A DNA stretch of 64,000 nt, from the NCBI RefSeq assembly GCF_003340495.1, contig NZ_QASA01000001.1, forward strand, positions 1,426,001 through 1,490,000, in the 5' to 3' direction. The position numbers and the translations under genes were made by a program. Under the pieces are notes generated by a model that ran no database searches, was not told the DNA's origin, and saw nothing but the letters and a program-made list of their open reading frames with translations. This DNA is from Adhaeribacter pallidiroseus (GTDB taxonomy: Bacteria > Bacteroidota > Bacteroidia > Cytophagales > Hymenobacteraceae). Positions 63,933 through 64,000 of this stretch are shown in pieces; the stretch's first letter is position 1, and each line of letters starts with the position of its first letter.

Positions 63933-64000
63933 TTAGACGTTAAACCGGAAGTGCATGATATCGCCATCTTGCACCACGTACTCTTTTCCTTCTACCGCCA
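63933..64000 (-). CDS. ychF: Redox-regulated ATPase YchF, C-terminal end (partial)
   Basis: The last 68 bp of the window, read on the minus strand, encode AVEGKEYVVQDGDIMHFRFN followed by Val and a stop. This is the conserved end of the TGS domain of YchF/OLA1 GTPase-family ATPases, which bind ribosomes. The rest of the gene lies beyond the window edge. Confidence 0.82.
   Translation of the reverse strand, partial: AVEGKEYVVQDGDIMHFRFNV

Noticed and set aside
1-64000. tRNA or rRNA genes
   Set aside because: No cloverleaf-type or rRNA-like sequence was noticed in the gaps; a covariance-model search was not possible here.

Overview
This window reads as chromosomal DNA of a Bacteroidota bacterium, most likely a member of the Cytophagales/Hymenobacteraceae (an Adhaeribacter-like genome is my inference from style, not a database match). 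Supporting signs are three SusC/SusD pairs, TAnnTTTG-type promoters with few Shine-Dalgarno sites, a type IX secretion plug protein, a type IX C-terminal sorting domain, and AT-rich spacers between genes of moderate GC. No rRNA, tRNA, CRISPR array, transposase or prophage gene was seen.

Region 1 (1-13.3 kb, nearly all minus strand) is an L-rhamnose uptake and catabolism block: rhamnose/H+ symporter (RhaT), bifunctional rhamnulose-1-phosphate aldolase/lactaldehyde dehydrogenase, a small membrane protein, rhamnose isomerase (RhaI), an FGGY kinase, a SusC/SusD outer-membrane importer and a DUF4432 epimerase-like protein cut by the window edge. A direct repeat TCCTG-N5-TCCTG (10-bp period) lies 148-187 bp upstream of susC, the aldolase/dehydrogenase and rhaT, and is a candidate operator for a regulator not in the window.

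Region 2 (13.8-32.5 kb) is a second glycan locus. A LacI-type regulator is divergent from a SusC/SusD pair. A convergent second SusC/SusD pair follows, its SusC broken by a one-base frameshift in an A-tract. Then comes a plus-strand set: GH29 alpha-L-fucosidase, ROK kinase, CBM9-like protein and a Tat-exported glycosylasparaginase. Two pairs of 14-bp CG-centred palindromes, one pair upstream of each half, suggest that the LacI protein controls both. The enzyme content fits use of fucosylated N-glycan remnants (GlcNAc-Asn).

Region 3 (33-45 kb) holds a single-domain response regulator, an ATP-grasp ligase, an SDR enzyme, a patatin-like lipase and a menaquinone cluster (menF-menD, menB, menE and a MenI-like thioesterase) interrupted by two tandem DoxX genes. 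menA and menC are not in the window.

Region 4 (44.3-64 kb) holds mainly housekeeping genes: a histidine phosphatase, the E2 subunit of pyruvate dehydrogenase, an FMN reductase, HslV, a deoxyhypusine-synthase-like enzyme, a 2H phosphoesterase, an ABC-F protein, the T9SS plug protein, a subtilase with a large insertion, a VOC protein, a Kelch/T9SS protein and the end of ychF. Within it, 50.4-55.1 kb is a visibly AT-richer patch in which two paralogous beta-barrel proteins flank an alginate-lyase-like enzyme.

The intergenic spaces are rich in structure: very long perfect hairpins, several kinds of inverted-repeat elements, and degenerate short-word repeats next to gene starts.
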